From contig DOSP01000008.1 of the NCBI GenBank assembly GCA_003512175.1, forward strand, positions 3,001-29,584: a DNA stretch of 26,584 nucleotides, written 5' to 3'. Both the position numbers and the translations under genes were made by a program. How positions within the stretch are numbered: position 1 is the stretch's first letter; each line of letters starts with the position of its first letter. Below the pieces are notes generated by a model. The model ran no database searches. It was given only the letters and a program-made list of their open reading frames with translations, and was not told where the DNA came from. Shown piece after piece: positions 1-6,412 of the stretch. The stretch comes from Candidatus Kerfeldbacteria bacterium. GTDB lineage: Bacteria > Patescibacteriota > Patescibacteriia > UBA9570.

Positions 1-59
1 TTTGCACAAAAAAATACTACCCCACCAAACAGCAGCAGGCCAATAATAATTTTTTTCAT
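1..59 (-). CDS. Partial N-terminus of a secreted or lipoprotein gene
   Basis: An ATG at 57-59 on the minus strand opens a frame that leaves the window after 19 codons. It reads MKK, then a hydrophobic run rich in Ile, Leu, Gly and Val, then Phe-Phe-Cys-Ala. This is a signal-peptide shape, and the Cys at codon 18 could be a lipidation site, although the residues before it are a poor lipobox. A promoter-like TTGCTT-17 bp-TATAAT lies just upstream. Nothing of the mature protein is visible, so no function can be given. Confidence 0.5.
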   Translation of the reverse strand, partial: MKKIIIGLLLFGGVVFFCA

Positions 60-92
60 ATTAATTTATAACCCAATTAAACTCTTTTCTCA

Positions 93-121
93 ATTATAGC
101 AATTGGGTCAAGCCTAAGCAA
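93..121 (-). promoter_or_regulatory. Sigma-70-like promoter for the partial gene at the left edge
   Basis: On the minus strand a TTGCTT (116-121) and a perfect TATAAT (93-98) are separated by 17 bp. The predicted start lies about 27 nt before the ATG at 59. No Shine-Dalgarno sequence is obvious in the leader, which has only a GAGAAAAGAG purine stretch far from the start. Confidence 0.5.
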
Positions 122-144
122 TTTTCATAAAACTGTGGCGTTAA

Positions 145-990
145 CTAATCCAATTTTATTTCAACAATATAAAAATCTGTTTTGTTACGCCCGGCCGCAA
201 ATACTAACACACCGTTATCATAGAGTTTTGGTAATAATCCAAAATCGGCACAGCAAGCGGTAGTATGAATACCGGTAAAGCTATCACCAATAGGTTGGCC
301 ATCAAAATAAACATAGGCTAAGTCATCTTTTTTAGTAAAGAAACCAAGTTTATTATTCCAGGCAAAAGGTTTAGTTGTATTTTTTATTCCATATTTTTCA
401 TTAATATATTCACCGGCATAATACAAATCTGTAGTAAAATCCTGTTCATTTATTTTACCCTCTACCAAAAAACATTCATCAAAAGTAAAGGCTAATTGAT
501 TATTGATATTATAAATTGATAAGTTAAATTCAGTTCTTTTATTTGGAAAACAGAAATGTCTTTCAAATAATTTATTATCATTTTCATAAATTGCATAATC
601 ATAATGATCCCACTGGTCTTCAGTTCCATCAAAAGTGTATTGGTTTTCACCAATCTGATATACCATAAAACTATTATAATAATCACCATCAATTTGAGGA
701 GTAAGATCTTTTAACTCATTTGTTAAATCAATCTCTTTAGCTCCATAACTTAAAGACGCTGGATCTTGTTGAATTTTTTCTAAAGCTAATTTGGATTCAT
801 TGTCAAGCGTATCACCGGTCACTGAATAGCGGTATTCTTTATAATTATCCTTATCGGTCGTCAATTCATAATTGATAATTGGATCATAAGCAACATCCTT
901 TTGATTATTTTTTTGACTATTAATATATACAAGGTATATACCAAGGCTAATGACAATTAAACAAAAGATAGCCAATAAATACTTTTTCAT
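145..990 (-). CDS. Hypothetical membrane-anchored or secreted protein (281 aa)
   Basis: I do not recognise a family. The protein starts MKKYLLAIF and has one hydrophobic segment (about residues 4-22), followed by a polar Asn/Gln/Lys-rich linker, so it is probably an extracellular domain tethered by an N-terminal signal anchor. The rest is Tyr/Asp/Asn-rich and alternates hydrophobic and polar residues, as in a beta-rich fold. It contains a few Cys, including a Cys-Cys pair near the C-terminus. I chose the ATG at 988-990 rather than codons further upstream because the hydrophobic segment follows it directly and a TACAGT hexamer ends 7 bases before it. The gene is AT-rich like its neighbours up to about 4.2 kb. 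It lies 68 bp downstream of the HExxH gene on the same strand but probably has its own promoter. Confidence 0.6.
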   Translation of the reverse strand: MKKYLLAIFCLIVISLGIYLVYINSQKNNQKDVAYDPIINYELTTDKDNYKEYRYSVTGDTLDNESKLALEKIQQDPASLSYGAKEIDLTNELKDLTPQIDGDYYNSFMVYQIGENQYTFDGTEDQWDHYDYAIYENDNKLFERHFCFPNKRTEFNLSIYNINNQLAFTFDECFLVEGKINEQDFTTDLYYAGEYINEKYGIKNTTKPFAWNNKLGFFTKKDDLAYVYFDGQPIGDSFTGIHTTACCADFGLLPKLYDNGVLVFAAGRNKTDFYIVEIKLD

Positions 991-997
991 AACACGC

Positions 998-1003
998 ACT
1001 GTA
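998..1003 (-). promoter_or_regulatory. Extended-start -10 element (TACAGT) 7 nt before ATG
   Basis: TACAGT on the minus strand ends 7 bases before the ATG at 990, the same spacing as at several other genes here. Transcription would start at or next to the ATG. No convincing -35 hexamer is seen. Confidence 0.35.
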
Positions 1004-1058
1004 GCACAAGACATTACTTTATGCCACGCAATCAAACGCCAGTGGTAATTGTAAAAAA

Positions 1059-1955
1059 CTATATAATAGCGATTAATTTATTTTGTTTACGTTCTACATA
1101 ACGTTTTAGCATAGTATTTACAATTGGAAACGCAATTGATTTAACGTCTTTCATACTCTGTAAGGTAATAATACTGAGTATAATAGATAAATCATTTTGT
1201 TTATTATCATTAAATTTAAATAACCAATCAACAAAACATTGGTAATGATAAACATCGTCTAAATATTCTTTGTATTGTTTTAGATAAATCGCCATGATTT
1301 TTCGACGTTCAGCTCGGCTGAGATTGGTTTGTTTATTCAAGGCTTTTTCCACCCGTTTTATTTTTTGCGGCCAATAATTAAGGGATAAACCCTTAGCACC
1401 TAAGATAAGATTGTGGTTAGCGGCAAAAGCAAAAAATTCGGTACGGCTTTCTTCGTGCATACGCAAATTCATTTTTTTGGCATACCATTGATGTTTCGCT
1501 AGATTATCTTTATAGTGTTGAACAATATATTCGATTTTATACAAAACGGTTTTATCCAAAGAATAGTATTTATCAAAAATAACATGATGTAATTCATGGT
1601 TAAACGTTCTTTTTAGATGGGGATTACGTTTAGTCATTATAATAAGAGAAAAACCATCTAAATTGACCGTAGTACCATTGGTGGAAGTTCCAAAAACCGC
1701 TTGATAATCTTTATCATGCAAGAAGAAAACAATGCAAAGCGGCAAGTATTTAGCTTCTATTGGGTATCTTAATTTGTATGTATAAAAATGGTCAAAAAGC
1801 TTAGCGTAGTTTTTACCATACTGTTTATAAAACGCATAAATTTTAGGTGAGGAGCGGAAAGTTGTAGCTTTGCTCAAACTTTTAATTTTCTGAGCATGGT
1901 GGTTCAGTCGGCGGCGAGTTAAGTGTTGTTTGCGTAGAAAAGGGTTAAGATCCAT
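1059..1955 (-). CDS. Putative zinc metalloprotease-like protein with HELHH motif (298 aa)
   Basis: The central feature is Asn-His-Glu-Leu-His-His, an HExxH zinc-site motif with H120, E121 and H124 counted from the chosen start. Acidic residues that could be a third ligand lie about 50 residues later in a His-Glu-Glu-Ser-Arg-Thr-Glu-Phe segment. This layout is typical of gluzincin-type peptidases, but no specific family is recognised and no signal peptide is seen, so it would act in the cytoplasm. The ATG at 1953-1955 overlaps the end of the upstream toroid-protein gene by 11 bp (ATGGATCTTAA), which suggests translational coupling. A TTG 24 bases further upstream is a weaker alternative start. 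The C-terminal half is helical and basic. Metalloprotease activity is inferred from the motif alone. Confidence 0.6.
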   Translation of the reverse strand: MDLNPFLRKQHLTRRRLNHHAQKIKSLSKATTFRSSPKIYAFYKQYGKNYAKLFDHFYTYKLRYPIEAKYLPLCIVFFLHDKDYQAVFGTSTNGTTVNLDGFSLIIMTKRNPHLKRTFNHELHHVIFDKYYSLDKTVLYKIEYIVQHYKDNLAKHQWYAKKMNLRMHEESRTEFFAFAANHNLILGAKGLSLNYWPQKIKRVEKALNKQTNLSRAERRKIMAIYLKQYKEYLDDVYHYQCFVDWLFKFNDNKQNDLSIILSIITLQSMKDVKSIAFPIVNTMLKRYVERKQNKLIAII

Positions 1956-2916
1956 AATATTTTTTAAATAACCGACCAATACTCAAATTAATCCAGTAGG
2001 ACATTTCTTTTTTATCACCTTTAAGGATATGCAGTTTCCAGGTGCCATTTTTATTTTGGTGTTTAACAAACCAATCTAACCCCTCTTTTATTTTTGGCTG
2101 GTCAGCGGAAAAGCCCAAATAAGCCATAGGGTCTAAAACAGAAATAAGATCGGTGTAACAAAATGGGAAGGAAAATCCAGTCCAAAAATTTGTCGAAGCG
2201 CGATCCGGATAGACATCTCTTTTAAATAACTTAGACAAAACTAATTCCGCCGCATTATGAACGGAGGAGCTGTTTTGATAATCCGGATGATAAGCAAAAG
2301 CCCGTAGTACTACACCGGTAACCATATAAGAAAAGGGGCGAGTTATATCTGGGGCTACTGGTTGAGCAGATTTTTTCCATTTACCAATTTGCATATTGCG
2401 GGTGCGCGCTGGAATCGCCCAACCACCATCAGTTTGCCGGATAGATAATAGCCACTGCAACCCCTTCAACACTTGAGGATCATTTATATAACCAGTCTTA
2501 ATCAATAATTCCAAAAAACCAGCCGTGTAATTTGGAGAATACTGATTCCAATATATGCCACGAATATCTCCGGTCGGTGATTGGTGGGCCAATATAAATT
2601 TTTTAGCGCGCTGAATAGCGGGGTGCCGTTTATCAAAACCAAATTGCTCTACTAAAAAACCAACTTGGCGAAAAGTTTCGTATAAATTATATAAATTGGC
2701 ATCTCGAATGGCTGGCTTAGGATTAAGATATTTCCATGAGCCATCTGCTTGTTGCTTATTTAATATTTTTTGCGCTGCCGGTAGCTGCCAGAGGATTTTA
2801 CTAGCTAGTGTTTTTTCATTTAGCAGATCTTTTTTGGTAAAATAAACAATCGGTTCGTAGCCACATTTTAGTAGGGGCTCGATTGGATCGTAGTTGAGAT
2901 GATTTTTCCAGTCCAT
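1945..2916 (-). CDS. Squalene-cyclase/prenyltransferase-like alpha-alpha toroid protein (323 aa)
   Basis: Several repeats resemble the QW motifs of squalene-hopene cyclases and related toroid proteins: Gln-Gln-Ala-Asp-Gly-Ser-Trp near residue 60, a Gln-Ser-Pro-Thr-Gly-Asp unit, Arg-Gln-Thr-Asp-Gly-Gly-Trp, and Gln-Asn-Lys-Asn-Gly-Thr-Trp near the C-terminus. The helical segments between them fit an alpha/alpha barrel. The protein is about half the length of a true squalene-hopene cyclase and I see no DXDD catalytic motif, so it is more likely a binding or non-classical member than a triterpene cyclase. Transport of the whole gene pair is suggested by AT-rich composition. The ATG at 2914-2916 is chosen over a GTG 21 bases upstream because it lies right after an AT-rich TATAAT-like stretch. 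The following HExxH gene overlaps its stop codon. Confidence 0.65.
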   Translation of the reverse strand: MDWKNHLNYDPIEPLLKCGYEPIVYFTKKDLLNEKTLASKILWQLPAAQKILNKQQADGSWKYLNPKPAIRDANLYNLYETFRQVGFLVEQFGFDKRHPAIQRAKKFILAHQSPTGDIRGIYWNQYSPNYTAGFLELLIKTGYINDPQVLKGLQWLLSIRQTDGGWAIPARTRNMQIGKWKKSAQPVAPDITRPFSYMVTGVVLRAFAYHPDYQNSSSVHNAAELVLSKLFKRDVYPDRASTNFWTGFSFPFCYTDLISVLDPMAYLGFSADQPKIKEGLDWFVKHQNKNGTWKLHILKGDKKEMSYWINLSIGRLFKKYYGS

Positions 2917-2956
2917 AATATTATATATGCAGAGCACTGGCGGCTGGCATATCTAA

Positions 2957-3361
2957 TTACGTTGTTGCTTTCGGTTTAATTCTCTTAAACATCGTGGAAT
3001 GTCTATTGGAATATCCCAACTTCTCATAAAAAGCTAACGCATCTTTATTAAAGAAAGAGGAAGTTAGCTTAATATCAAACAACTTATGATTGATAAAGAA
3101 ATCTTCAACTGCCGCCATTAACTTTGCCCCAATACTTTTACCTCTTTCTTTTTCAGCTACACACAATTCTTTAATAGAACCATATTGAGTTATTTTAGTA
3201 TCAAAATAAGCTTCTTTTTCAATACTATAAGTGATGAATCCAACAATTATATTTTCATTTTTGGCAATCAGTATTTTTGGATTGTCATGGTTAATACTTT
3301 CGTGCAGATAGTCTCGGAATTTCTCACTTAAATCAACAGAATTGTTTACATAATAATCCAA
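2957..3361 (-). pseudogene. GNAT-family acetyltransferase, 5'-truncated (134 codons)
   Basis: The frame shows a GNAT core: a beta strand with Ile-Val-Gly-Phe-Ile-Thr-Tyr, a Glu-Leu-Cys-Val strand, the acetyl-CoA-binding loop Arg-Gly-Lys-Ser-Ile-Gly (residues 73-78), and the C-terminal Ala-Leu-Ala-Phe-Tyr-Glu-Lys-Leu-Gly-Tyr segment. Family members normally begin with about 25-30 more residues forming the first strand and helix. Here the frame is closed upstream by a TAG at 3365-3367, and the only start available is a TTG at 3359-3361. The missing part is replaced by the remnant of an AbiEii toxin gene, so a deletion has probably fused the two. A shortened protein could still be made by re-initiation, because the toxin remnant ends 16 bp inside this frame. 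I call it a pseudogene with moderate confidence. Confidence 0.6.
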
Positions 3362-3516
3362 TTGCTATATAGCGGATGATGATAAATAAAATTGAGTACA
3401 TAATACTGGAGCACTTCCTTCGCCGCATTGCGCCGTACTTCAACTCCAACTCCTTCATTAGATACGGTTATTTCTTCTAATTTTTTTTTGAGGGTAATAA
3501 GGATTTGATTATTCAT
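3346..3516 (-). pseudogene. Truncated AbiEii-type nucleotidyltransferase toxin (first 56 codons)
   Basis: The ATG at 3514-3516 overlaps the end of abiEi by 8 bp, the usual arrangement of AbiE operons. The short frame has a helical N-terminus followed by Glu-Val-Leu-Gln-Tyr-Tyr-Val-Leu-Asn-Phe-Ile-Tyr and Tyr-Ser-Asn-Trp-Ile-Ile. In AbiEii proteins this segment comes directly before the Gly-Gly-Thr nucleotidyltransferase motif. Here the frame stops at TAA 3346-3348 just before that motif, and the GNAT core follows. The whole catalytic domain is therefore missing, against roughly 220-300 residues for complete members, and no toxin activity is expected. The match rests on recognised sequence character and operon position, not on an alignment. 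Confidence 0.65.
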
Positions 3517-4144
3517 ATGGAACATATTTCTTTACCATTGAATAAAATTTTTCGCGCTCTGCCTTATCCATTTCTTCCATATCTATTCGCAGCTCACTAA
3601 GCAAAGGATCAATGTCACTAAATTTTACACTTTTAAACTGTCTGGTTTTAAAATACAACAAATCAAAAAGGGCTTTGGCGGGTGTTGCAATAAAGAAGTC
3701 AAAATCATCTTTAATTAGATAAAAATCAGAAAACATTTCTGCTTTCACTGACTGATAAGAAAAAGTGCCTATTTTTGTTCTATAATCTCTGGTAACCTTG
3801 GTTGTTACTGAGGTAATTGTATGTATCACTTCTGTGGCGAGATTGTGATACTGGAGTGCCGTCCACAAACTTATATACGACGGTTTACGCAAAATATTGG
3901 CTAAATAAAACAAATAAGCTGTACTACCTTTGTGTTTGTTATAAAAGTCTGTAGTTACGTAGACGCCTCTTTTAAAAGGGATTATTTCATTGTTTATTAA
4001 AAATCGACTGATATATGTGTCAATGGTGCTTTTTTTAAGATTATAATTTTTTTCATTTCTGCTCAACTGAAAAATATATTCTTTGCCGAAACAGGGTAAA
4101 TTCTTTAATTCTTCAAGTAGATTGCTTTTAGCTTTATATTTCAT
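3509..4144 (-). CDS. abiEi: AbiEi-like type IV antitoxin / transcriptional regulator (211 aa)
   Basis: AbiEi proteins have an N-terminal winged helix-turn-helix that represses their own operon and a C-terminal domain that counters the AbiEii nucleotidyltransferase toxin. This protein fits: an N-terminal region with Ser-Thr-Ile-Asp-Thr-Tyr-Ile-Ser-Arg-Phe and Phe-Lys-Arg-Gly-Val-Tyr typical of the winged helix (about residues 10-65), then Tyr-Ile-Ser-Leu-Trp-Thr-Ala-Leu (residues 90-100) and a Pro-Ala-Lys-Ala-Leu-Phe-Asp-Leu segment common in the family. The length is normal. The ATG is preceded by a strong promoter and a palindrome. The downstream toxin gene is cut after 56 codons, so the antitoxin now stands alone. 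It could still regulate this promoter or neutralise a toxin encoded elsewhere. Confidence 0.75.
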   Translation of the reverse strand: MKYKAKSNLLEELKNLPCFGKEYIFQLSRNEKNYNLKKSTIDTYISRFLINNEIIPFKRGVYVTTDFYNKHKGSTAYLFYLANILRKPSYISLWTALQYHNLATEVIHTITSVTTKVTRDYRTKIGTFSYQSVKAEMFSDFYLIKDDFDFFIATPAKALFDLLYFKTRQFKSVKFSDIDPLLSELRIDMEEMDKAEREKFYSMVKKYVPYE

Positions 4145-4151
4145 ATATATG

Positions 4152-4185
4152 ACAATATTGTATCATAACTGAAATAACATGTCAA
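4152..4185 (-). promoter_or_regulatory. abiEi promoter with overlapping palindrome
   Basis: On the minus strand, a perfect TTGACA (4180-4185) lies 17 bp from TACAAT (4157-4162), an excellent sigma-70-type promoter. A 10-bp palindrome ACAATATTGT (4152-4161) covers the -10 box. AbiEi proteins repress their own operon by binding inverted repeats, so this is a candidate operator. The predicted mRNA start is only about 5 nt before the ATG at 4144. Confidence 0.6.
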
Positions 4186-4250
4186 AGCGTATTGACTTAT
4201 TAACAAATTAACCTGCTAATCTACACAATTTTTCCGGGGACCTGAAAGTA

Positions 4251-4266
4251 AACCTGTTGCCATATA
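4251..4266 (+). repeat. Left terminal inverted repeat of the IS5-family element
   Basis: AACCTGTTGCCATATA. It pairs with the right end at 5233-5248, differing at two positions. A TTGCCA inside it, 15 bp before TATACT (4278-4283), may serve as the -35 box of the transposase. Confidence 0.8.
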
Positions 4267-4291
4267 GCCAAATCTGATATACTTCCAGGAT

Positions 4292-5191
4292 ATGGAGGTA
4301 TCAAAACTACTACGCAATAATCGCCTAGCCCAAGCGTTAATGGGCATATCGATTACCGAATTTAACACCATACTGCCCGTCTTTTCGGAAGCCTTGTATA
4401 CCGAAATGAAGTTGGTGAAGACCAAACGGAAGCGAGCGTTCGGGGGTGGAAAGAAAGGAGCGTTAAAAACACCGGAAGAGAAGCTGGCATTTATCTTAAT
4501 ATTTTTGAAATGTTACCCCACCTTTGATGTGTTGGGATTTATTACCAATCGCGATCGGACACGAGCCTGTCGTTCGGTGCATTTTCTCTTGAAAGTGATG
4601 GAGCGAGCCTTACAAAAGCAGCTGGTGTTGCCACAACGTAAGATTCGTTCTGTAGAAGAGTTTTTTTCACACTTTCCTGAAGCCAAGGATGTGTTTGTGG
4701 ATGGTACCGAACGCAGAGTGGAGAAACCAAAGAACCTGAAGAAACGGAAAAAGTTGTATTCTGGCAAGAAAAAAGCCACCACCAGAAAAACCCTGGTGGT
4801 AACAGACGAACACAAACGTATTCTCATCATGCCTCCGACCAAATCTGGTCGACGCCATGACAAACGTGTCCTCGACAAACAACAGCTTGTGGCAATGATT
4901 CCTGATGACGTGGCGTTGTGGGGCGATACCGCCTTTCGCGGCTGTGAGCGACTCCATCCGAATATGTGTATGCCAAAAAAACGCACCAAGCTGCACCCGT
5001 TAACTGAAGAAGACAAGCAACACAATCGACTGATTTCCAGTATTCGTATCCTGGTGGAACATGCGTTAGCTGGCCTGAAACGCTTCAGAGCGGCCAGTGA
5101 TATCTACCGGCACAAATTAGCCAATGCGGATGATCGTTTCATGCTGATCTCGGCTGGATTGTGGAATTTCCATATTCAACAAACCATCTAA
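4292..5191 (+). CDS. IS5-family DDE transposase (299 aa)
   Basis: This enzyme would cut and join the ends of its insertion sequence. An N-terminal helix-turn-helix-like region (about residues 55-100, with Thr-Arg-Ala-Cys-Arg-Ser-Val) is followed by the catalytic domain. The first Asp is in Val-Asp-Gly-Thr-Glu-Arg (about residue 139), the second in Trp-Gly-Asp-Thr-Ala-Phe (about 212), and the Glu in Leu-Val-Glu-His-Ala-Leu-Ala-Gly-Leu-Lys-Arg (about 253). The Tyr-Ser-Gly-Lys-Lys-Lys stretch between them is characteristic of the DDE_Tnp_4 group. The length is normal and the frame unbroken, so it is probably active. A TATACT hexamer ends 8 bases before the ATG, giving a very short leader. Minus-strand frames inside it are shadows. 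Confidence 0.88.
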   Translation: MEVSKLLRNNRLAQALMGISITEFNTILPVFSEALYTEMKLVKTKRKRAFGGGKKGALKTPEEKLAFILIFLKCYPTFDVLGFITNRDRTRACRSVHFLLKVMERALQKQLVLPQRKIRSVEEFFSHFPEAKDVFVDGTERRVEKPKNLKKRKKLYSGKKKATTRKTLVVTDEHKRILIMPPTKSGRRHDKRVLDKQQLVAMIPDDVALWGDTAFRGCERLHPNMCMPKKRTKLHPLTEEDKQHNRLISSIRILVEHALAGLKRFRAASDIYRHKLANADDRFMLISAGLWNFHIQQTI

Positions 5192-5232
5192 CCAGAACCT
5201 TCGGTTCTGTTCGGGTTGTTTGTGGAATAGAT

Positions 5233-5248
5233 TAAATGGCAACAGGTC
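5233..5248 (-). repeat. Right terminal inverted repeat of the IS5-family element
   Basis: Read inwards on the minus strand it is GACCTGTTGCCATTTA, matching 14 of 16 bases of the left end. It marks where the IS630-family coding sequence stops being IS630. Confidence 0.8.
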
Positions 5249-5926
5249 TAATCCATAAATGGATCGATTCTCCTTTTTGTTCGAAGCTTCAATCCTTGGA
5301 TACTCACCTTGGGGTAGCCAGATTTTTTGGAAGGTGGTCTGAGTGGAGAGCACCATTTCATCTTCGCAGAGGATCACTGTGTGCGGTTCGACCCAAGCCT
5401 TTTTTACTAGTGGCGTGGCCATTTTTTGCCACTTTTTTACTTCTGCTTCGTCTCGTTTTTGGTAGACCCGACCTGGTTTGTGAAAAGTAAATTTCGATTG
5501 GCGAAAGATGAGATACAGCGATGTTTTAGATTTGTAGGTCACATCGTATTGACGTCGAATATACTCGCCTAAGATGCCGGTAGTCCAATAATCGTTTTTT
5601 TCAAAGTACGGGTCGCATGCGCCTGGTGTCTTCCTAAAAACGGCCGCAATAATTTCATTTCTCTGTATTTTCGTTAATAATTCTTTAGGATTTGGCTTGT
5701 TTTTGTCCGCAATGACTGTTAAACCTTTTTTCAAATACTGTCGTCGGAGGTTAAACACCTGGGATCGTCCCAAACCCGTGAGTGCAAAAATATCTGTCAG
5801 CTTAATTTCTTTATCCACTAAAATAACCGCTTGAGCCCGCTTAACTTCACGGCTCGTGTGTGCATTGAGTAGGATAAAGTCACGTAGTTCTTTTTCTTGT
5901 TTTGGCTTTAACTTAGGGCTTTTCAC
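5249..5926 (-). pseudogene. IS630-family transposase, 3'-truncated by the IS5 element
   Basis: The first roughly 225 codons are a typical IS630 transposase: a helix-turn-helix with Leu-Gly-Arg-Ser-Gln-Val-Phe-Asn-Leu-Arg, a second DNA-binding segment, and the first catalytic acidic motif in Leu-Cys-Glu-Asp-Glu-Met, followed by Trp-Leu-Pro-Gln-Gly. Family members are about 340-350 residues and have a second Asp and a final Glu further on. Here the frame passes into the IS5 right end after Ser-Ile-Tyr-Gly, and the last 35 or so codons of the open frame are antisense IS5 sequence. The missing C-terminal part is not on the other side of the IS5 element, so a deletion has occurred as well. The start is GTG 5924-5926, with TATACT ending exactly 6 bases before it. 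It should be inactive. Confidence 0.8.
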
Positions 5927-5966
5927 TCCTTAAGTATACCACCTCTCAGTCCGATTTTGGAGTGTG

Positions 5967-6380
5967 ATGTCTATAGGTCCTAAAATGCTTTCCAAGATAT
6001 TGCGATTCTGGATTCAAAATATTCATCGTTATGGAGAAGGCTATATGGCAGACACTGATGAGCATCAATTTTCAGAAAGTTTTATTAAACCATTTTGGCT
6101 GTTAGCTCATTTAGATAAAGCCATGGGAGTAAGTACACATGTGGCTAATGCCTACATCGCTGAATTGAAGGTTCGCGGACAGTTACCGTCGCACTTGCAA
6201 GATTATGAAGACGCTGCTCAATATTTATCAGATTTAACTACTAATGTTCAGTTTAGATTCAGATGCGCACCGATTCAACAATTCGCCATGGAAGAGGAGT
6301 GGTTAACAATGAATGATTTGCCAAAATTTGAAAGTAATAAGGGTAAAACTACTAGAATAAGCGAGCGGGACTGGCAATAA
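5967..6380 (+). CDS. Hypothetical protein (137 aa), possibly a gene remnant
   Basis: I do not recognise a family. The protein is mainly helical, with aromatic-rich stretches (Leu-Arg-Phe-Trp-Ile-Gln, Phe-Ile-Lys-Pro-Phe-Trp-Leu-Leu) and a charged C-terminal tail. No signal peptide or membrane segment is seen. The ATG at 5967 has a GGAG four bases upstream, one of the few Shine-Dalgarno-like sequences here. The frame is open further upstream to 5934, so the true N-terminus could have been lost when the IS630 element arrived, whose gene starts 40 bp away on the other strand. Base composition is intermediate between the AT-rich left block and the rest. Confidence 0.45.
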   Translation: MSIGPKMLSKILRFWIQNIHRYGEGYMADTDEHQFSESFIKPFWLLAHLDKAMGVSTHVANAYIAELKVRGQLPSHLQDYEDAAQYLSDLTTNVQFRFRCAPIQQFAMEEEWLTMNDLPKFESNKGKTTRISERDWQ

Positions 6381-6392
6381 TAGAAATACACT

Positions 6393-6412
6393 AAGCTGAA
6401 ATGGTTCAGTTT
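6393..6412. terminator. Weak hairpin between convergent genes
   Basis: AAGCTGAA, loop ATGG, TTCAGTTT can pair over 8 bp with one G-T pair. It lies between the hypothetical gene and the end of the capA-like gene, and covers the capA stop codon. There is no long T tract, so termination is doubtful. Confidence 0.25.

Larger units (their letters stand above)
4251..5248 (+). mobile_element. IS5-family insertion sequence (998 bp, intact-looking)
   Basis: One transposase gene is bounded by near-perfect 16-bp terminal inverted repeats (14 of 16 bases match) around a shared ACCTGTTGCCAT core. Both ends are flanked by TA, which may be a 2-bp target duplication. Everything needed for transposition seems present. 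The right end lies directly against a broken IS630-family transposase whose frame runs on into this element. The subgroup (ISL2/IS1031-like) is inferred from the transposase motifs. Confidence 0.8.

Noticed and set aside
4201..4250. Possible C-terminal end of the IS630 transposase, in-frame if the IS5 element is removed
   Set aside because: Removing the element gives only about eleven codons to a stop with none of the expected Asp or Glu catalytic motifs, so it does not restore the gene.
4513..5025. Long minus-strand frames inside the IS5 transposase gene
   Set aside because: They are antisense shadows: composition follows the sense codons, no protein family fits, and the sense frame has clear catalytic motifs.
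5927..5932. TAAGGA/AAGGAG directly before the GTG start of the IS630 transposase, as a Shine-Dalgarno sequence
   Set aside because: It touches the start codon, leaving no spacing for ribosome binding; the -10 box at 6 bases gives a better account.
6393..6412. Strong bidirectional terminator between the hypothetical gene and the capA-like gene
   Set aside because: Only a short AT-rich stem without a T tract; kept as a low-confidence feature.
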